The notes: generated by a model from the sequence alone, not told the origin. A stretch of DNA of 64,000 nucleotides from Roseivivax marinus (GCF_900109705.1 NZ_FOAI01000004.1:1-64000), one strand, 5' to 3'. Numbered from the stretch's first letter, positions 25,193-34,532 are shown. A program made the numbers and translations.

Positions 25193-26152
25193 TCAGAACC
25201 GCAGGCGCGGTGCCTGTCCGAGAGGCACCGGCCCGAGGTAGGCCGCGCCGTCCTCGAGCCTGAGGCCCACGTCGAGCGTATCGGAACTGCCCCGGATGCG
25301 CGCCACGAGGCCGAGGACGCCCTCCAGCGTCTCGGCCGCGTCGGGCTCCAGCCGTCCGTCGTCCACCGCCTCGTCCAGCAACGCCTGCCAGTTCTCGGCG
25401 AGAAGGCTCACGTCGCCCGAAAGCCTGCCGTCGCCGTCCACGTCCACGTCGCCGTCGAGCCTAAGACGCGCGGCCTCAAAGGCATACTCGGCGCGGTCGA
25501 TCTCGATCCGCACCGGGCGCACCGGCCCGCTGTCCAGCGCCGGGGTCGCATCGAAGGTCACGTCCGCGCGCAGCGCGATGTCGGGATCGCGCGTGCCGCC
25601 GTCCTCGGGCGCGTCGCCGAGGCCGGTCTCGGCGGCGACCGAGAGCCGGTAGACCGGCGCCGTGTCCTCGACGCGGTCGAACGCGCCGCGCAGATCGTCG
25701 ATTTCGGTGCGGCCGCCTTCTTCGTCCTCGGCGACGAGGCTGTCGGCCTCGAAGTGCAAACGGCCAAGCTCGGTGCCCGAACCCAGGACGAGGCTCGCGC
25801 GCAGGCCCTCGGAGCCCACCTGCCACGTGCCCTCGGGCGTCGAGACGACCTGCCGCTCGGGGAAGGCGAAGATGAAGTGGTCGAGCTTGTAGACCAGCCG
25901 GAAGGCCTGCAGGAACGGCGCCTCCCATGCCCATCCGGCCTCGGGGTTCGCCACCGCGAGATCGCTCATGCGAACGTCGACGCGATTGGGAAAGCCGCCC
26001 ACGTCGAGGTCCGAGTAGGACACCTCCCAGCCGGCGGCGCGCTGCGCCTCGGCCCAGTCCTCGATCGCGCCCCGGGCGATCCAGGCCTGCACGGCCCACA
26101 GCCCCGACCAGGCGAGAGCGGCGACGACGATCAGCGCGGCAAGCAATCTCAT
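25193..26152 (-). CDS. DUF2125 family membrane-anchored protein
   Basis: 319 residues from ATG 26152, where an N-terminal membrane anchor or uncleaved signal begins (MRLLAALIVVAALAWSGLWA). A longer in-frame start would bury that signal. The rest is a beta-rich periplasmic domain with the family-typical WEVSYSDLDVGGFPNRVDVR near residue 43 and VVSTPEGTWQVGSEG. The DUF2125 pattern is common in alphaproteobacteria and its role is unknown. It is divergent from the ChaC-like gene with 59 bases between the start codons. Confidence 0.88.
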   Translation of the reverse strand: MRLLAALIVVAALAWSGLWAVQAWIARGAIEDWAEAQRAAGWEVSYSDLDVGGFPNRVDVRMSDLAVANPEAGWAWEAPFLQAFRLVYKLDHFIFAFPERQVVSTPEGTWQVGSEGLRASLVLGSGTELGRLHFEADSLVAEDEEGGRTEIDDLRGAFDRVEDTAPVYRLSVAAETGLGDAPEDGGTRDPDIALRADVTFDATPALDSGPVRPVRIEIDRAEYAFEAARLRLDGDVDVDGDGRLSGDVSLLAENWQALLDEAVDDGRLEPDAAETLEGVLGLVARIRGSSDTLDVGLRLEDGAAYLGPVPLGQAPRLRF

Positions 26153-26211
26153 GGGCGGCCCCTTCAACCTCGTGGTGCGATGGTGTTTACAGACGCGGAA
26201 CGACAAGGACC

Positions 26212-26757
26212 ATGGCGATGACACTCTGGGTCTTCGGATACGCATCACTTCTCTGGAACCCCGGCTTCGAGGTTGCGGAAAGCCGCCCGGCGCGGCTGAA
26301 CGGCTATCACCGCAGCTTTTGCATGAAGTCGATTCACCACCGCGGCACGCCGGAGGACCCCGGACTGGTTCTGGCGCTCGACGCGATGGAGGGAGCGTCC
26401 TGCGACGGGCTGGCGCTGGCCGCGCGCGAGGACCAGACCGAAGAGGTGCTGGCCTACCTGCGCGAGCGCGAACTGGTCTCTTCGGCCTACCTCGAACGGC
26501 TGGTGGAGCTCGAAACCGACGAGGGCCCGCTTACCGCGCTGGCCTACGTGATCGACTCGGACCACGACCAATATGCCGCGCATCTCACTCTCGAGCAGCA
26601 GGCCGAGATCATTGCGGGCGCCGTCGGGGGCAGGGGGCCGAATCCGGAATACCTGTGGAACACCACGCAGCAGCTGGCCGATCTGGGCATCCCGGATGCA
26701 GAACTGCAATGGTTGAGCGATCGTGTCCGCGCGCTGCGGGCCGACCGCTTGGCTTGA
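26212..26757 (+). CDS. ChaC-type gamma-glutamylcyclotransferase
   Basis: A 181-residue enzyme. It opens MTLWVFGYASLLWNPGF, close to the ChaC glycine loop YGSLLW, and carries SIHHRGTPEDPGLVLALD and the acid-bearing ERELVSSAYLE, where Glu85 or Glu87 is the predicted catalytic residue. ChaC enzymes split glutathione into 5-oxoproline and Cys-Gly in the cytoplasm. AAGGA lies six bases before the ATG. The next plus-strand gene starts 67 bases later, so transcription could continue into the ExbB-like gene, but there is no proof of an operon. Confidence 0.9.
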   Translation: MAMTLWVFGYASLLWNPGFEVAESRPARLNGYHRSFCMKSIHHRGTPEDPGLVLALDAMEGASCDGLALAAREDQTEEVLAYLRERELVSSAYLERLVELETDEGPLTALAYVIDSDHDQYAAHLTLEQQAEIIAGAVGGRGPNPEYLWNTTQQLADLGIPDAELQWLSDRVRALRADRLA

Positions 26758-26824
26758 GGCGCGCGAGGGCCTAGGGTCCGGACGAGTTGTCAACCCGTTA
26801 GACGGGGAAGGAGCGGTCCCGCGC

Positions 26825-28081
26825 ATGGATCAGCCGAGCCACGAGACCGAGCCTCAGTTCTCCCAGCCGCTCCGGCAGACGCTGGCGATGGTGGCCGTTC
26901 TGGTGCTGTCCGCGATGGGCGGCGTCATGGCGCTGCCGAGTGTACTGCCGGTGTTCCAGGCGAACCCGTACCTCAACGGCTTCATCCTGTTCGTCTTCGT
27001 CCTCGGCGTGCTTGCCTGCTTCTGGCAGGTCGGGCAGATCATCACCTCGGTCCGGTGGATCGAGGGGTTCGTCCGCGGCGGCCGCGAGGCCCGTGAAGCG
27101 CGCGCGCCCCGTCTTCTGGCGCCGCTCGCCACGCTGTTGCGGGCGCGCGGACGACGGATGCAGATCACCACGACCTCCACCCGGTCGATCCTCGATTCGG
27201 TGGCGCAGCGCATCGACGAGGCGCGCGAGATCACCCGCTACATCGTCTCGCTGCTGATCTTTCTCGGCCTTCTCGGCACGTTCTACGGCCTTGCGACGAC
27301 GGTGCCGGCGCTGGTGGACACGATCCGGTCTCTCGTTCCGCAAGAGGGCGAGAGCGGGACGGAGGTCTTTTCCCGCCTGATGAGCGGCCTCGAAGGACAG
27401 CTCGGCGGCATGGGCGTGGCCTTCGCCTCGTCGCTGCTGGGCCTCGCCGGTTCGTTGATCGTCGGCCTTCTGGAGCTGTTCGCGGGTCACGGCCAGAACC
27501 GTTTTTACCGCGAACTCGAGGAATGGCTGTCGTCGATCACCCGCATCGGGATCTCGGCGTCGGAGGGCAGCGACGAGATGTCGGGCGCGGCCGTGGCGCT
27601 CGAACAGGTCGCCGACCAGATGGAGGCGATGCAGGAGCTTTACGCCCGGTCCGAGGATTCGCGCACCGAGATCGAAGGCCGGCTCGGCCAGCTGGCCGAC
27701 TCGATCGAGCGGATGACCGAACGGATGGAGGCGACCGCGCCGTCGGGCGCCGCGCTTGCGCGGATCGCTGACGGGCAGGAGCGGCTGATAGAGGTTCTGT
27801 CCTCGCGCGAAAGCGACGGTGGCCTGGACGCCGAAAGCCGGATGCGGCTGCGCTCCATCGACGTGCAGATGCTGCGGCTTCTTGAAGAGATCTCGGCGGG
27901 GCGGCAGGAAAGCATGGCCGAGCTGCGCACCGACCTTGCCGGGCTGTCGCGGACGCTGGGCCAGATCAGCCGGCAGGCCGGCGCGGGGCGCCCTGCGGCA
28001 CCGTCCGCCGGCACCCCCCGCGAAGGCGGCCAGGCCGTGCGTCCACAGCGTTTCACCACCAAGCAGAGCCGGGAGGGCTGA
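26825..28081 (+). CDS. MotA/TolQ/ExbB-like proton channel protein with cytoplasmic coiled-coil tail
   Basis: 418 residues. Four predicted spans lie at about 19-41, 50-70, 138-163 and 194-220. The third contains GLLGTFYGLATTVPALV and the fourth GGMGVAFASSLLGLAGSLIV, the two helices that line the pore in MotA/TolQ/ExbB proteins. A basic cytoplasmic loop (about 75-135) separates spans 2 and 3. After residue 265 a charged coiled coil (VADQMEAMQELYARSEDSRT, QLADSIERMTERMEA) extends to the C-terminus. AAGGAG is 11 bases before the ATG. Three bases separate it from the MotB/OmpA-like gene, so the two products almost certainly form one stator-like complex in the inner membrane. Its work in the cell is unknown. 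Confidence 0.85.
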   Translation: MDQPSHETEPQFSQPLRQTLAMVAVLVLSAMGGVMALPSVLPVFQANPYLNGFILFVFVLGVLACFWQVGQIITSVRWIEGFVRGGREAREARAPRLLAPLATLLRARGRRMQITTTSTRSILDSVAQRIDEAREITRYIVSLLIFLGLLGTFYGLATTVPALVDTIRSLVPQEGESGTEVFSRLMSGLEGQLGGMGVAFASSLLGLAGSLIVGLLELFAGHGQNRFYRELEEWLSSITRIGISASEGSDEMSGAAVALEQVADQMEAMQELYARSEDSRTEIEGRLGQLADSIERMTERMEATAPSGAALARIADGQERLIEVLSSRESDGGLDAESRMRLRSIDVQMLRLLEEISAGRQESMAELRTDLAGLSRTLGQISRQAGAGRPAAPSAGTPREGGQAVRPQRFTTKQSREG

Positions 28082-28084
28082 TCC

Positions 28085-30238
28085 ATGGCGCTCGCGCGGC
28101 GCAGCGGACAGCGGTTCCAGGCCTCGATCTGGCCGGGCTTCGTCGACGCGATGACGGGCCTTCTGTTGGTGCTGATGTTCGTGCTGACCATCTTCATGGT
28201 CATCCAGTTCGTCCTGCGCGAGACCATCACCGGGCAGGAAAGCGAACTCGCCACCCAGCAGTCGCGCCTGTCGCAGCTGACCTCCGAGATCGAAGCGTTG
28301 TCCTCGGCGCTGGGCCTCGCCGAGCGCGAGAATACCTCGCTGACCAACCAGCTGGGCGAGTTGTCGGCCACGCTCGACGATGCCGAGACCCGCGCCGCAG
28401 AGCGTGACGCCATGATCCGCACGCTGACGGAAGCACGCGACCGGCAGGAGGCCGCGCTGACCGAAGCCGAAACCCGGATCGCATCCTACGAGGACCGCGT
28501 CGCCGCGCTGCTGTCCGAGCGTGACGCCGCGCGGGACCGGGTCGCGACGCTGGAAGAGGGCGCCGAGGCCGATGCCGGGCGCATCGCCGCGCTCACCGCG
28601 TCGCGCGACGAGCTTGAGGCGGCGCGGACCTCACTGACCGAAGAGCGTGACGCGCTGGAACTGGCGTTGGCGCAGGCGCGGGACGAGGTCGATGCCGAGG
28701 CCGAGGCCGCGCGCCTGGCTGCGTCCCGCCGCGAGGCGATCGAGGCCCTCGTTGCCGATCTGCGCGCGCGCAACGCCGAGGCGTCCGACCAGGTGACAGC
28801 GTTGAGTTCGAACGTGGACGCGCTGACCGCCGAGCTGTCTGACGAGGAGGCGCAGCGACTGGCCGAGGCCGAGGCCGCCGCTGCCCTGCGCCAGCGGCTC
28901 GAAAGTGCCGATGCCGAACTGACCGCCATGCAGCTGGCGCTGGAAGCCGAGCGCGCCGAAGCCGAGGAGACGCTGACCCTGCTCGCCGCCGCGCGGTCGG
29001 CCGAGGAGGATCTGAACGCCCGCCTTGCCGCCGCGCTTCTGTCCGAGTACGAGGCGCAGCAATCGCTGTCCGACGCGCTTGCCGACCGCGACGCCGAAAG
29101 CGCGGAGGTCGCCGCCCTGCGCGACCAGCTGGACGCGGCGGAGGCGCGCGCCGCGAGCGCGGACGGTCTGCGCGAGGATGTAACCCGGCTCGAGGGCGAA
29201 ACAGCCCGGTTGCGCGCGGCGCTCGACGACAGCAGCGTTGCCACCGACGAGCAGGCGGCGGCGGTTGCCGCGCTGGAAACCCAGCTGGCCGCCGCCCGGG
29301 CCGAGGCCGAGGATCGCGCCGCGCGCGCCGAGGAACTGGAGCAGCGACTGTCGGAAGTGGTCGCTGCGCAGGAAGCATCGGAGCTTTCCGCCGAGGAGGT
29401 GCGCGAGCGTCTCGTCGCCGCGCTCGCCGCGCGCGAGGCTGCCCAGGCGCAGGCCGAGAACGCCATGACCCAGGCCGAAACCCGCGCGGCTCTCTTGCAG
29501 ACGGCGCAATCGGAACTGAACAGCGAGACCGAGCGCGCCGATCAGGCCACCCGGCAGACCGAGCTTCTGAACCAGCAGGTGGCGCAGCTGCGCCGGCAGT
29601 TGACCTCGCTTCAGGCATTGCTCGACGACGCGCAGGACCGTGACGAGGCGGCGCAGGTGCAGTTGCAGAACCTCGGGCAGGACCTGAACCAGGCGCTCGC
29701 CCGTGCCGCCGCCGAGGAACGCCGCCGGCGCGAACTGGAAGAGGCCGAGCGGCAGCGCCTCGAGGCCGAGAAACAGGACCTCGAGCGGTACCGCTCGGAA
29801 TTCTTCGGCCGGATGCGCGAGATCCTGGGCGATACGCCCGGCGTGCGGATCGAGGGCGATCGCTTCGTGTTCTCGTCCGAGGTCCTGTTTCCGGTGGGCA
29901 GCGATCAGCTGTCCACGCAGGGCCGCGAAGAGATCGCCAAGGTCGCCTCGATCCTCGAACGGGTGGCCAGCGACATCCCCGATGAGATCGACTGGGTGAT
30001 CCGCGTGGACGGGCACACCGACGACACGCCGATCCGCGGTGGCCGCTTCGCCGACAACTGGGAGCTCAGCCAGGCCCGGGCCCTGTCCGTGGTGCGCTAC
30101 ATGATCGACGCGCTGGGCCTGTCCCCGGAGCGTCTCGCCGCGAACGGCTTCGGGCAGTACCAGCCGGTGAACCCGGCCGATACCGAGACCGCGCGGGCGC
30201 AGAACCGCCGGATCGAGCTGAAGCTGACCGAGAAGTGA
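28085..30238 (+). CDS. MotB-like protein: one membrane span, very long acidic coiled coil, C-terminal OmpA domain
   Basis: 717 residues. After a short basic N-terminus, one span (about 19-43) begins WPGFVDAMTGLLLVLMFVLT. Asp21 occupies the place of the proton-carrying Asp in MotB, TolR and ExbD. Residues about 48-570 form an almost unbroken heptad-like helix rich in Ala, Glu, Asp and Arg. Residues about 588-717 are an OmpA/MotB peptidoglycan-binding domain (SSEVLFPVGSDQLSTQGREE, VDGHTDDTPIRGGRFADNWE, then ARAQNRRIELKL). The coiled coil is long enough to span the periplasm. It is coupled to the ExbB-like gene and ends six bases before a converging M23 peptidase gene. It is not part of a flagellar or Tol operon here. 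Confidence 0.88.
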   Translation: MALARRSGQRFQASIWPGFVDAMTGLLLVLMFVLTIFMVIQFVLRETITGQESELATQQSRLSQLTSEIEALSSALGLAERENTSLTNQLGELSATLDDAETRAAERDAMIRTLTEARDRQEAALTEAETRIASYEDRVAALLSERDAARDRVATLEEGAEADAGRIAALTASRDELEAARTSLTEERDALELALAQARDEVDAEAEAARLAASRREAIEALVADLRARNAEASDQVTALSSNVDALTAELSDEEAQRLAEAEAAAALRQRLESADAELTAMQLALEAERAEAEETLTLLAAARSAEEDLNARLAAALLSEYEAQQSLSDALADRDAESAEVAALRDQLDAAEARAASADGLREDVTRLEGETARLRAALDDSSVATDEQAAAVAALETQLAAARAEAEDRAARAEELEQRLSEVVAAQEASELSAEEVRERLVAALAAREAAQAQAENAMTQAETRAALLQTAQSELNSETERADQATRQTELLNQQVAQLRRQLTSLQALLDDAQDRDEAAQVQLQNLGQDLNQALARAAAEERRRRELEEAERQRLEAEKQDLERYRSEFFGRMREILGDTPGVRIEGDRFVFSSEVLFPVGSDQLSTQGREEIAKVASILERVASDIPDEIDWVIRVDGHTDDTPIRGGRFADNWELSQARALSVVRYMIDALGLSPERLAANGFGQYQPVNPADTETARAQNRRIELKLTEK

Positions 30239-30244
30239 GCGGAG

Positions 30245-31207
30245 CTAGCGCACCGTGATGGTGGCGTGCCGGACCGCGATCAGGGTGTCACCGCGCATTT
30301 GCGTGACCGACCCGGTATAGGTGCCGGTGGGCCAGCCCGTGTCGGGCGCGCGGCGGCCATAGGCGCGGAAGAGCTGCGCCTGCTCCTTCTCGATGGTGAT
30401 GTCCTCACGGAACAGCGTGCTGCCGTCCGGGCCCGTGGCCTCCATCCGCAGGACGTCGCCGGTTTCCGGGTAGAAGGCATGCCCGTAGAGCACCAGCGCC
30501 TCGGACGGAGCGGCCGTCGCCATGCGCGCGCTACCGCTCTGCACGGCGTCGAGGGAGGGCACCACGATCGAGAAGCCGGCGGTGAAGAGGCCGGAGCGCT
30601 CGTAGCCCGGGGGATCGGTCCAGAGCGTTTCGGTCGCCTCGCCGCAGGCCTCGGTGCTGTCGGGCGCGAACGGATCGACCCGCGCGCCGTCGCGCAGCAC
30701 GCTGAGGTGCAGGTGGGGATAATTGGTCTCGCCCGACAGGCCGACCTGTCCCAGCGCGTCACCGGTCGCGACAGTGTCGCCGGGGGCGACCGCGACGGAG
30801 CCGTTCTTCATGTGACAGTAGAGCGTCTGGTAGCCGTTTTCGTGGCCGATCCGAACGGCGTTGCCGCATTCCCGGCCTTCGATTTCGGAGCGGCGGTCTG
30901 CGGTGAGGGGGCGGTCGGCCTCACCGTCGCGGATAGCCTCGACGGTGCCGGGGGCGGCCGCACGGACCGTGACGCCGGCGTCCATCGCCTCGGTGCTCGG
31001 CAGGGCGAAATCGGTGCCGCGATGACCGTCGCGCGACTTGATCCCGCAGGTGTAGTCGCGCTGGCCCTCACCCGGCTCCGCGTCGTGGTAGTCCTCGATG
31101 TAGCAGTCCTGCCCGAGCGTGCAGTCGAGGGGCAGCGACAGAAAAGCCTCCGCCGCGGCGGGCGCGGCGGAGGCGACAAGGATCAGGGCCGAGGCCCGGA
31201 GCATCAT
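30245..31207 (-). CDS. M23 family metallopeptidase (LytM-type), exported
   Basis: 320 residues with a signal peptide (MLRASALILVASAAPAAAEA). The M23 domain spans about 50-180 and has all zinc and catalytic residues: His62 and Asp66 in GHRGTDFALP, His132 in YQTLYCHMKNG, and His165/His167 in YPHLHLSVLRDG. It should therefore be an active peptidoglycan endopeptidase. Two cysteine pairs (CTLGQDC, plus C54/C114) suggest disulfides. The C-terminal half (about 200-320) is a beta-rich domain with no motif I recognise. The start overlaps the clpA stop by four bases (ATGA), an odd pairing of an envelope enzyme with a cytoplasmic chaperone. Confidence 0.9.
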   Translation of the reverse strand: MMLRASALILVASAAPAAAEAFLSLPLDCTLGQDCYIEDYHDAEPGEGQRDYTCGIKSRDGHRGTDFALPSTEAMDAGVTVRAAAPGTVEAIRDGEADRPLTADRRSEIEGRECGNAVRIGHENGYQTLYCHMKNGSVAVAPGDTVATGDALGQVGLSGETNYPHLHLSVLRDGARVDPFAPDSTEACGEATETLWTDPPGYERSGLFTAGFSIVVPSLDAVQSGSARMATAAPSEALVLYGHAFYPETGDVLRMEATGPDGSTLFREDITIEKEQAQLFRAYGRRAPDTGWPTGTYTGSVTQMRGDTLIAVRHATITVR

Positions 31208-33537
31208 TCCGCGGTCAGAAGCGGAGGACGCTTGGACGACAGGCGGCGCTTCTCGGGGCCGTCGAGGTCCAGCTTGAGCGTGTCGCCGTCTTCGTTCACC
31301 GAGACACGGACCACGCCACCCTTCTGCAGCTTCCCGAAGAGCAGTTCCTCGGCCAGCGGCTTCTTGATGTGCTCCTGGATGACACGGCCCAGAGGACGCG
31401 CGCCCATCTTGTCGTCGTAGCCCCGTTCGGCCAGCCACTCGGCGGCGGGTTTGGTCAGCTCGATGGACACGCCGCGATCAAGCAGCTGTGCCTCGAGTTG
31501 CAGGACGAACTTCTCGACGACCTGCAGGATGACCGTCCGCGGCAGCGGCTGGAACGAGATGACCGCGTCGAGGCGGTTGCGGAACTCCGGCGTGAACGTC
31601 CGCTCGATCGCGGCGGTGTCCTCGCCTTCGCGCCGATCCCGGCCGAAGCCGATGGCTGCCTTGGCCATGTCGGACGCCCCCGCGTTCGAGGTCATGATCA
31701 GGATCACGTTCCGGAAGTCGACCGTGCGGCCGTTGTGGTCCGTCAGCGTGCCGTGGTCCATGACCTGCAGCAGGATGTTGTAGACGTCCGGGTGGGCCTT
31801 CTCGATCTCGTCGAGCAGCAGCACGCAGTGCGGGTGCTGGTCGACGCCGTCGGTCAGCTGACCACCCTGATCGAAGCCCACGTAGCCCGGAGGCGCACCG
31901 ATCAGGCGCGAAACGGCGTGCTTCTCCATGTACTCCGACATGTCGAAGCGCAGCATCTCGACGCCGAGCGTGTCGGCGAGCTGCTTGGCCACCTCGGTCT
32001 TGCCGACGCCGGTGGGGCCGGCGAAGAGGTAGTTGCCGATCGGCTTCTCGGGTTCGCGCAGACCGGCGCGGGCCAGCTTGATCGCGGAGGACAGCGCCTC
32101 GATCGCCGGGTCTTGCCCGAACACGACACGCTTGAGCGAGCCCTCGAGATCGCGCAGCACCTCCGCGTCGTCCTTGGAGACGTTCTTGGGCGGGATGCGG
32201 GCGATCTTGGCCACCACGGCTTCGATCTCCTTGGTGCCGATGGACTTCCGGCGCTTGGATTCAGCGACCAGGTGCTGCGCCGCGCCGGCCTCGTCGATCA
32301 CGTCGATGGCCTTGTCGGGCAGCTTGCGGTCGTTGATGTAGCGCGCCGACAGCTCGACGGCGGTCTTGATCGCGTCGTTGGTGTACTTGATCGAGTGGTG
32401 CTCCTCGAAATAGGGCTTGAGGCCCTTGAGGATCTTCACGCTGTCCTCGACCGTCGGCTCGTTGACGTCGATCTTCTGGAAACGGCGGCTGAGCGCGCGG
32501 TCCTTCTCGAAGTGCTGGCGGAACTCCTTGTAGGTGGTGGAGCCCATGGTGCGCAGCTTGCCGCCCTGAAGCGCGGGCTTCAGGAGGTTCGACGCGTCCA
32601 TCGCGCCGCCCGAGGTGGCACCGGCGCCGATGACGGTGTGGATCTCGTCGATGAACAGAACCGCGTCGGGGTGTTCCTCGAGCTCGGTCACCACGGCCTT
32701 CAGCCGCTCTTCGAAGTCGCCGCGATAGCGCGTGCCCGCCAGCAGCGCGCCCATGTCCAGCGAGTAGATCGTGGTTTCGGACAGGACTTCGGGGGTCTGA
32801 CCGTTGACGATCTTGCGGGCGAGGCCCTCGGCGATGGCGGTCTTGCCGACGCCCGGGTCACCCACCAGCAGCGGGTTGTTCTTCCGGCGGCGGCAGAGCA
32901 CCTGGATGCAACGCTCGACTTCGCTGTCGCGGCCGATCAGCGGGTCCACGTCGCCCTTCTTGGACTTGGCATTGAGGTCCACGCAGTACTTGGCCAGCGC
33001 GGATTCCTTCTGATCGCCGGACGATGCGGTCTCGGCCTGCTGGGCCTCTTCCTCCTCGGCGGCGCCCTGCACGGGGCGGCTTTCGCCGAAGGCCGGGTTC
33101 TTGGCCACGCCGTGGGCGATGAAGTTCACCGCGTCGTAACGGGTCATCTCCTGCTCCTGCAGGAAGAAGGCCGCGTTCGATTCACGCTCGGCGAAGATCG
33201 CCACGAGGACGTTCGCGCCGGTCACCTCGGTGCGGCCCGAGGATTGCACGTGGATCGCCGCGCGCTGGATCACGCGCTGGAACGCGGCGGTCGGCACCGC
33301 CTCCGACCCCTCGATGTCGGTGACGAGGTTCGACAGGTCGCCGTCGATGAACTCCACCAGCGAGGTGCGAAGCTCTTCGGTGTCGACGTCGCACGCCTTC
33401 ATCACGCGTGCGGCGTCCGGTTCGTCGACGAGCGCGAGGAGGAGATGCTCGAGCGTCGCGAATTCGTGGCTGCGCGAGTTTGCCAGGGCGAGCGCTGCGT
33501 GGATGGCCTGCTCAAGAGTGTTCGAGAATGAAGGCAC
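31204..33537 (-). CDS. clpA: ATP-dependent Clp protease ATP-binding subunit ClpA
   Basis: 777 residues, GTG start with GAGGAG about 10 bases upstream. The N-terminal Clp repeat domain (about 1-150) opens PSFSNTLEQAIHAALALANS. Two AAA+ modules follow, with Walker A motifs GDPGVGKT near 225 and GPTGVGKT near 505, Walker B VLFIDEIHTVIGAG and VLLLDEIEKAHPDV, and the ClpP-binding loop region of module 2. ClpA unfolds substrates for ClpP. The adaptor gene clpS, often next to clpA, is not adjacent here. A nested palindrome lies 70-90 bases upstream. Confidence 0.97.
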   Translation of the reverse strand: MPSFSNTLEQAIHAALALANSRSHEFATLEHLLLALVDEPDAARVMKACDVDTEELRTSLVEFIDGDLSNLVTDIEGSEAVPTAAFQRVIQRAAIHVQSSGRTEVTGANVLVAIFAERESNAAFFLQEQEMTRYDAVNFIAHGVAKNPAFGESRPVQGAAEEEEAQQAETASSGDQKESALAKYCVDLNAKSKKGDVDPLIGRDSEVERCIQVLCRRRKNNPLLVGDPGVGKTAIAEGLARKIVNGQTPEVLSETTIYSLDMGALLAGTRYRGDFEERLKAVVTELEEHPDAVLFIDEIHTVIGAGATSGGAMDASNLLKPALQGGKLRTMGSTTYKEFRQHFEKDRALSRRFQKIDVNEPTVEDSVKILKGLKPYFEEHHSIKYTNDAIKTAVELSARYINDRKLPDKAIDVIDEAGAAQHLVAESKRRKSIGTKEIEAVVAKIARIPPKNVSKDDAEVLRDLEGSLKRVVFGQDPAIEALSSAIKLARAGLREPEKPIGNYLFAGPTGVGKTEVAKQLADTLGVEMLRFDMSEYMEKHAVSRLIGAPPGYVGFDQGGQLTDGVDQHPHCVLLLDEIEKAHPDVYNILLQVMDHGTLTDHNGRTVDFRNVILIMTSNAGASDMAKAAIGFGRDRREGEDTAAIERTFTPEFRNRLDAVISFQPLPRTVILQVVEKFVLQLEAQLLDRGVSIELTKPAAEWLAERGYDDKMGARPLGRVIQEHIKKPLAEELLFGKLQKGGVVRVSVNEDGDTLKLDLDGPEKRRLSSKRPPLLTAE

Positions 33538-33589
33538 GGCGGGAGTGCTCCTCTTGTCTGCGCCGGGGAAGGCCTCCCCAGCATTGCCT

Positions 33590-33629
33590 CTTGAAGTTAA
33601 AGTTCGGTCGATCGACCCACTGCTTCAAG
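33590..33629 (-). promoter_or_regulatory. Nested inverted repeat upstream of clpA
   Basis: The outer arms CTTGAAG/CTTCAAG enclose a perfect 12-base palindrome GGTCGATCGACC (33606-33617). On the clpA strand the distal arm reads CTTGAAG, resembling a heat-shock sigma-32 -35 box, but I cannot match a -10 box at the right distance. Either an operator or an mRNA leader hairpin is possible. Confidence 0.4.
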
Positions 33630-33692
33630 TATTTTCTGTAACAGCCCCGGTCACATTCGGTGTGAGTGGCCTGGCTGTTCGGGAATCGGGCG

Positions 33693-34460
33693 TCAGAAGG
33701 AATCCTTGCGGCGTCTGATCTCGGCGAAGACCTCGTGCGCGGGGGCGTCCATCATCCCGAGGTTCTCGCGCACGGGTTCATCGCCGGCGCGCAGGAAGGG
33801 ATTGGTGGCGAATTCTTCGGAAAGTTTCGACGGCACCGTGGGCTCGCCCTTCGCCCGCGCTGCCGCAACCGCGTCTACACGTGATTTAAGCGCTGAACTG
33901 TCCGGTTCAATGGTCAGGGCGAACTCCGCGTTCTTCTGGGTGTACTCGTGACCCGAACAGATCGTGGTCTCGGGGTCCAGCGTCAGGAACTTCTGAAGGC
34001 TGTTCCACATCTGCTCCATCGTGCCCTCGAAGACACGCCCGCAACCCAGTGCCATCAGGCTGTCGGCGGTGAACGCGATGCGCGATGTGGGCAGGTGGAA
34101 GGCGATGTGCCCTACCGTGTGTCCCGACACGTCCATCACGTGGACTTCCTCGCCGCCGAACTCGAACGTGTCGCCGTCCGACAGCGCCCGGTCGAGCGGC
34201 GGCAGACGGTGCGAATCCGCGCGCGCGCCGATGACGGCCGCGGGGTGCTTGGCCTTCAGCTTCTCGACGCCCTGGATGTGGTCGTCGTGGTGGTGGGTCA
34301 GCCAGATCTCGGACAGCGTCCAGCCGCGCTCGGTCAGGGCGGCGTCGATCGGATCGGCCTCGGGCACGTCGATCACCGCGGTCGCGCCGCTCCGGGCGTC
34401 GTGGAGCAGGTAGGTGTAGTTGTCCGACAGCGCCGGGATCGTAACAAGTTCCAGGGCCAT
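33693..34460 (-). CDS. gloB: Hydroxyacylglutathione hydrolase (glyoxalase II)
   Basis: 255 residues of metallo-beta-lactamase fold. Glyoxalase II hydrolyses S-lactoylglutathione to lactate and glutathione. The metal motif is [12 protein letters not shown] near residue 54. Further ligands are in [11 protein letters not shown] and the Asp in [18 protein letters not shown]. The C-terminal helices with [14 protein letters not shown] and the substrate-binding NPFLRAGD are characteristic. I choose the second of two close ATGs (GGGAG 10 bases upstream); the first, two codons earlier, gives MEMALEL. It is divergent from a methyltransferase-like gene. Confidence 0.95.
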   Translation of the reverse strand: MALELVTIPALSDNYTYLLHDARSGATAVIDVPEADPIDAALTERGWTLSEIWLTHHHDDHIQGVEKLKAKHPAAVIGARADSHRLPPLDRALSDGDTFEFGGEEVHVMDVSGHTVGHIAFHLPTSRIAFTADSLMALGCGRVFEGTMEQMWNSLQKFLTLDPETTICSGHEYTQKNAEFALTIEPDSSALKSRVDAVAAARAKGEPTVPSKLSEEFATNPFLRAGDEPVRENLGMMDAPAHEVFAEIRRRKDSF

Positions 34461-34532
34461 TTCCATTTCGCTCCCTTTGGGTATCGTGCACAGTCTCACC
34501 GGGAAGCTAGGACGGAGAGGCGACCCGTCGCA

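Noticed and set aside
26825-30238. Zorya-type defence system (ZorAB)
   Set aside because: The long coiled coil is on the MotB-like protein, not the MotA-like one, and no ZorC/ZorD or helicase-nuclease gene is nearby. A housekeeping envelope role fits better.
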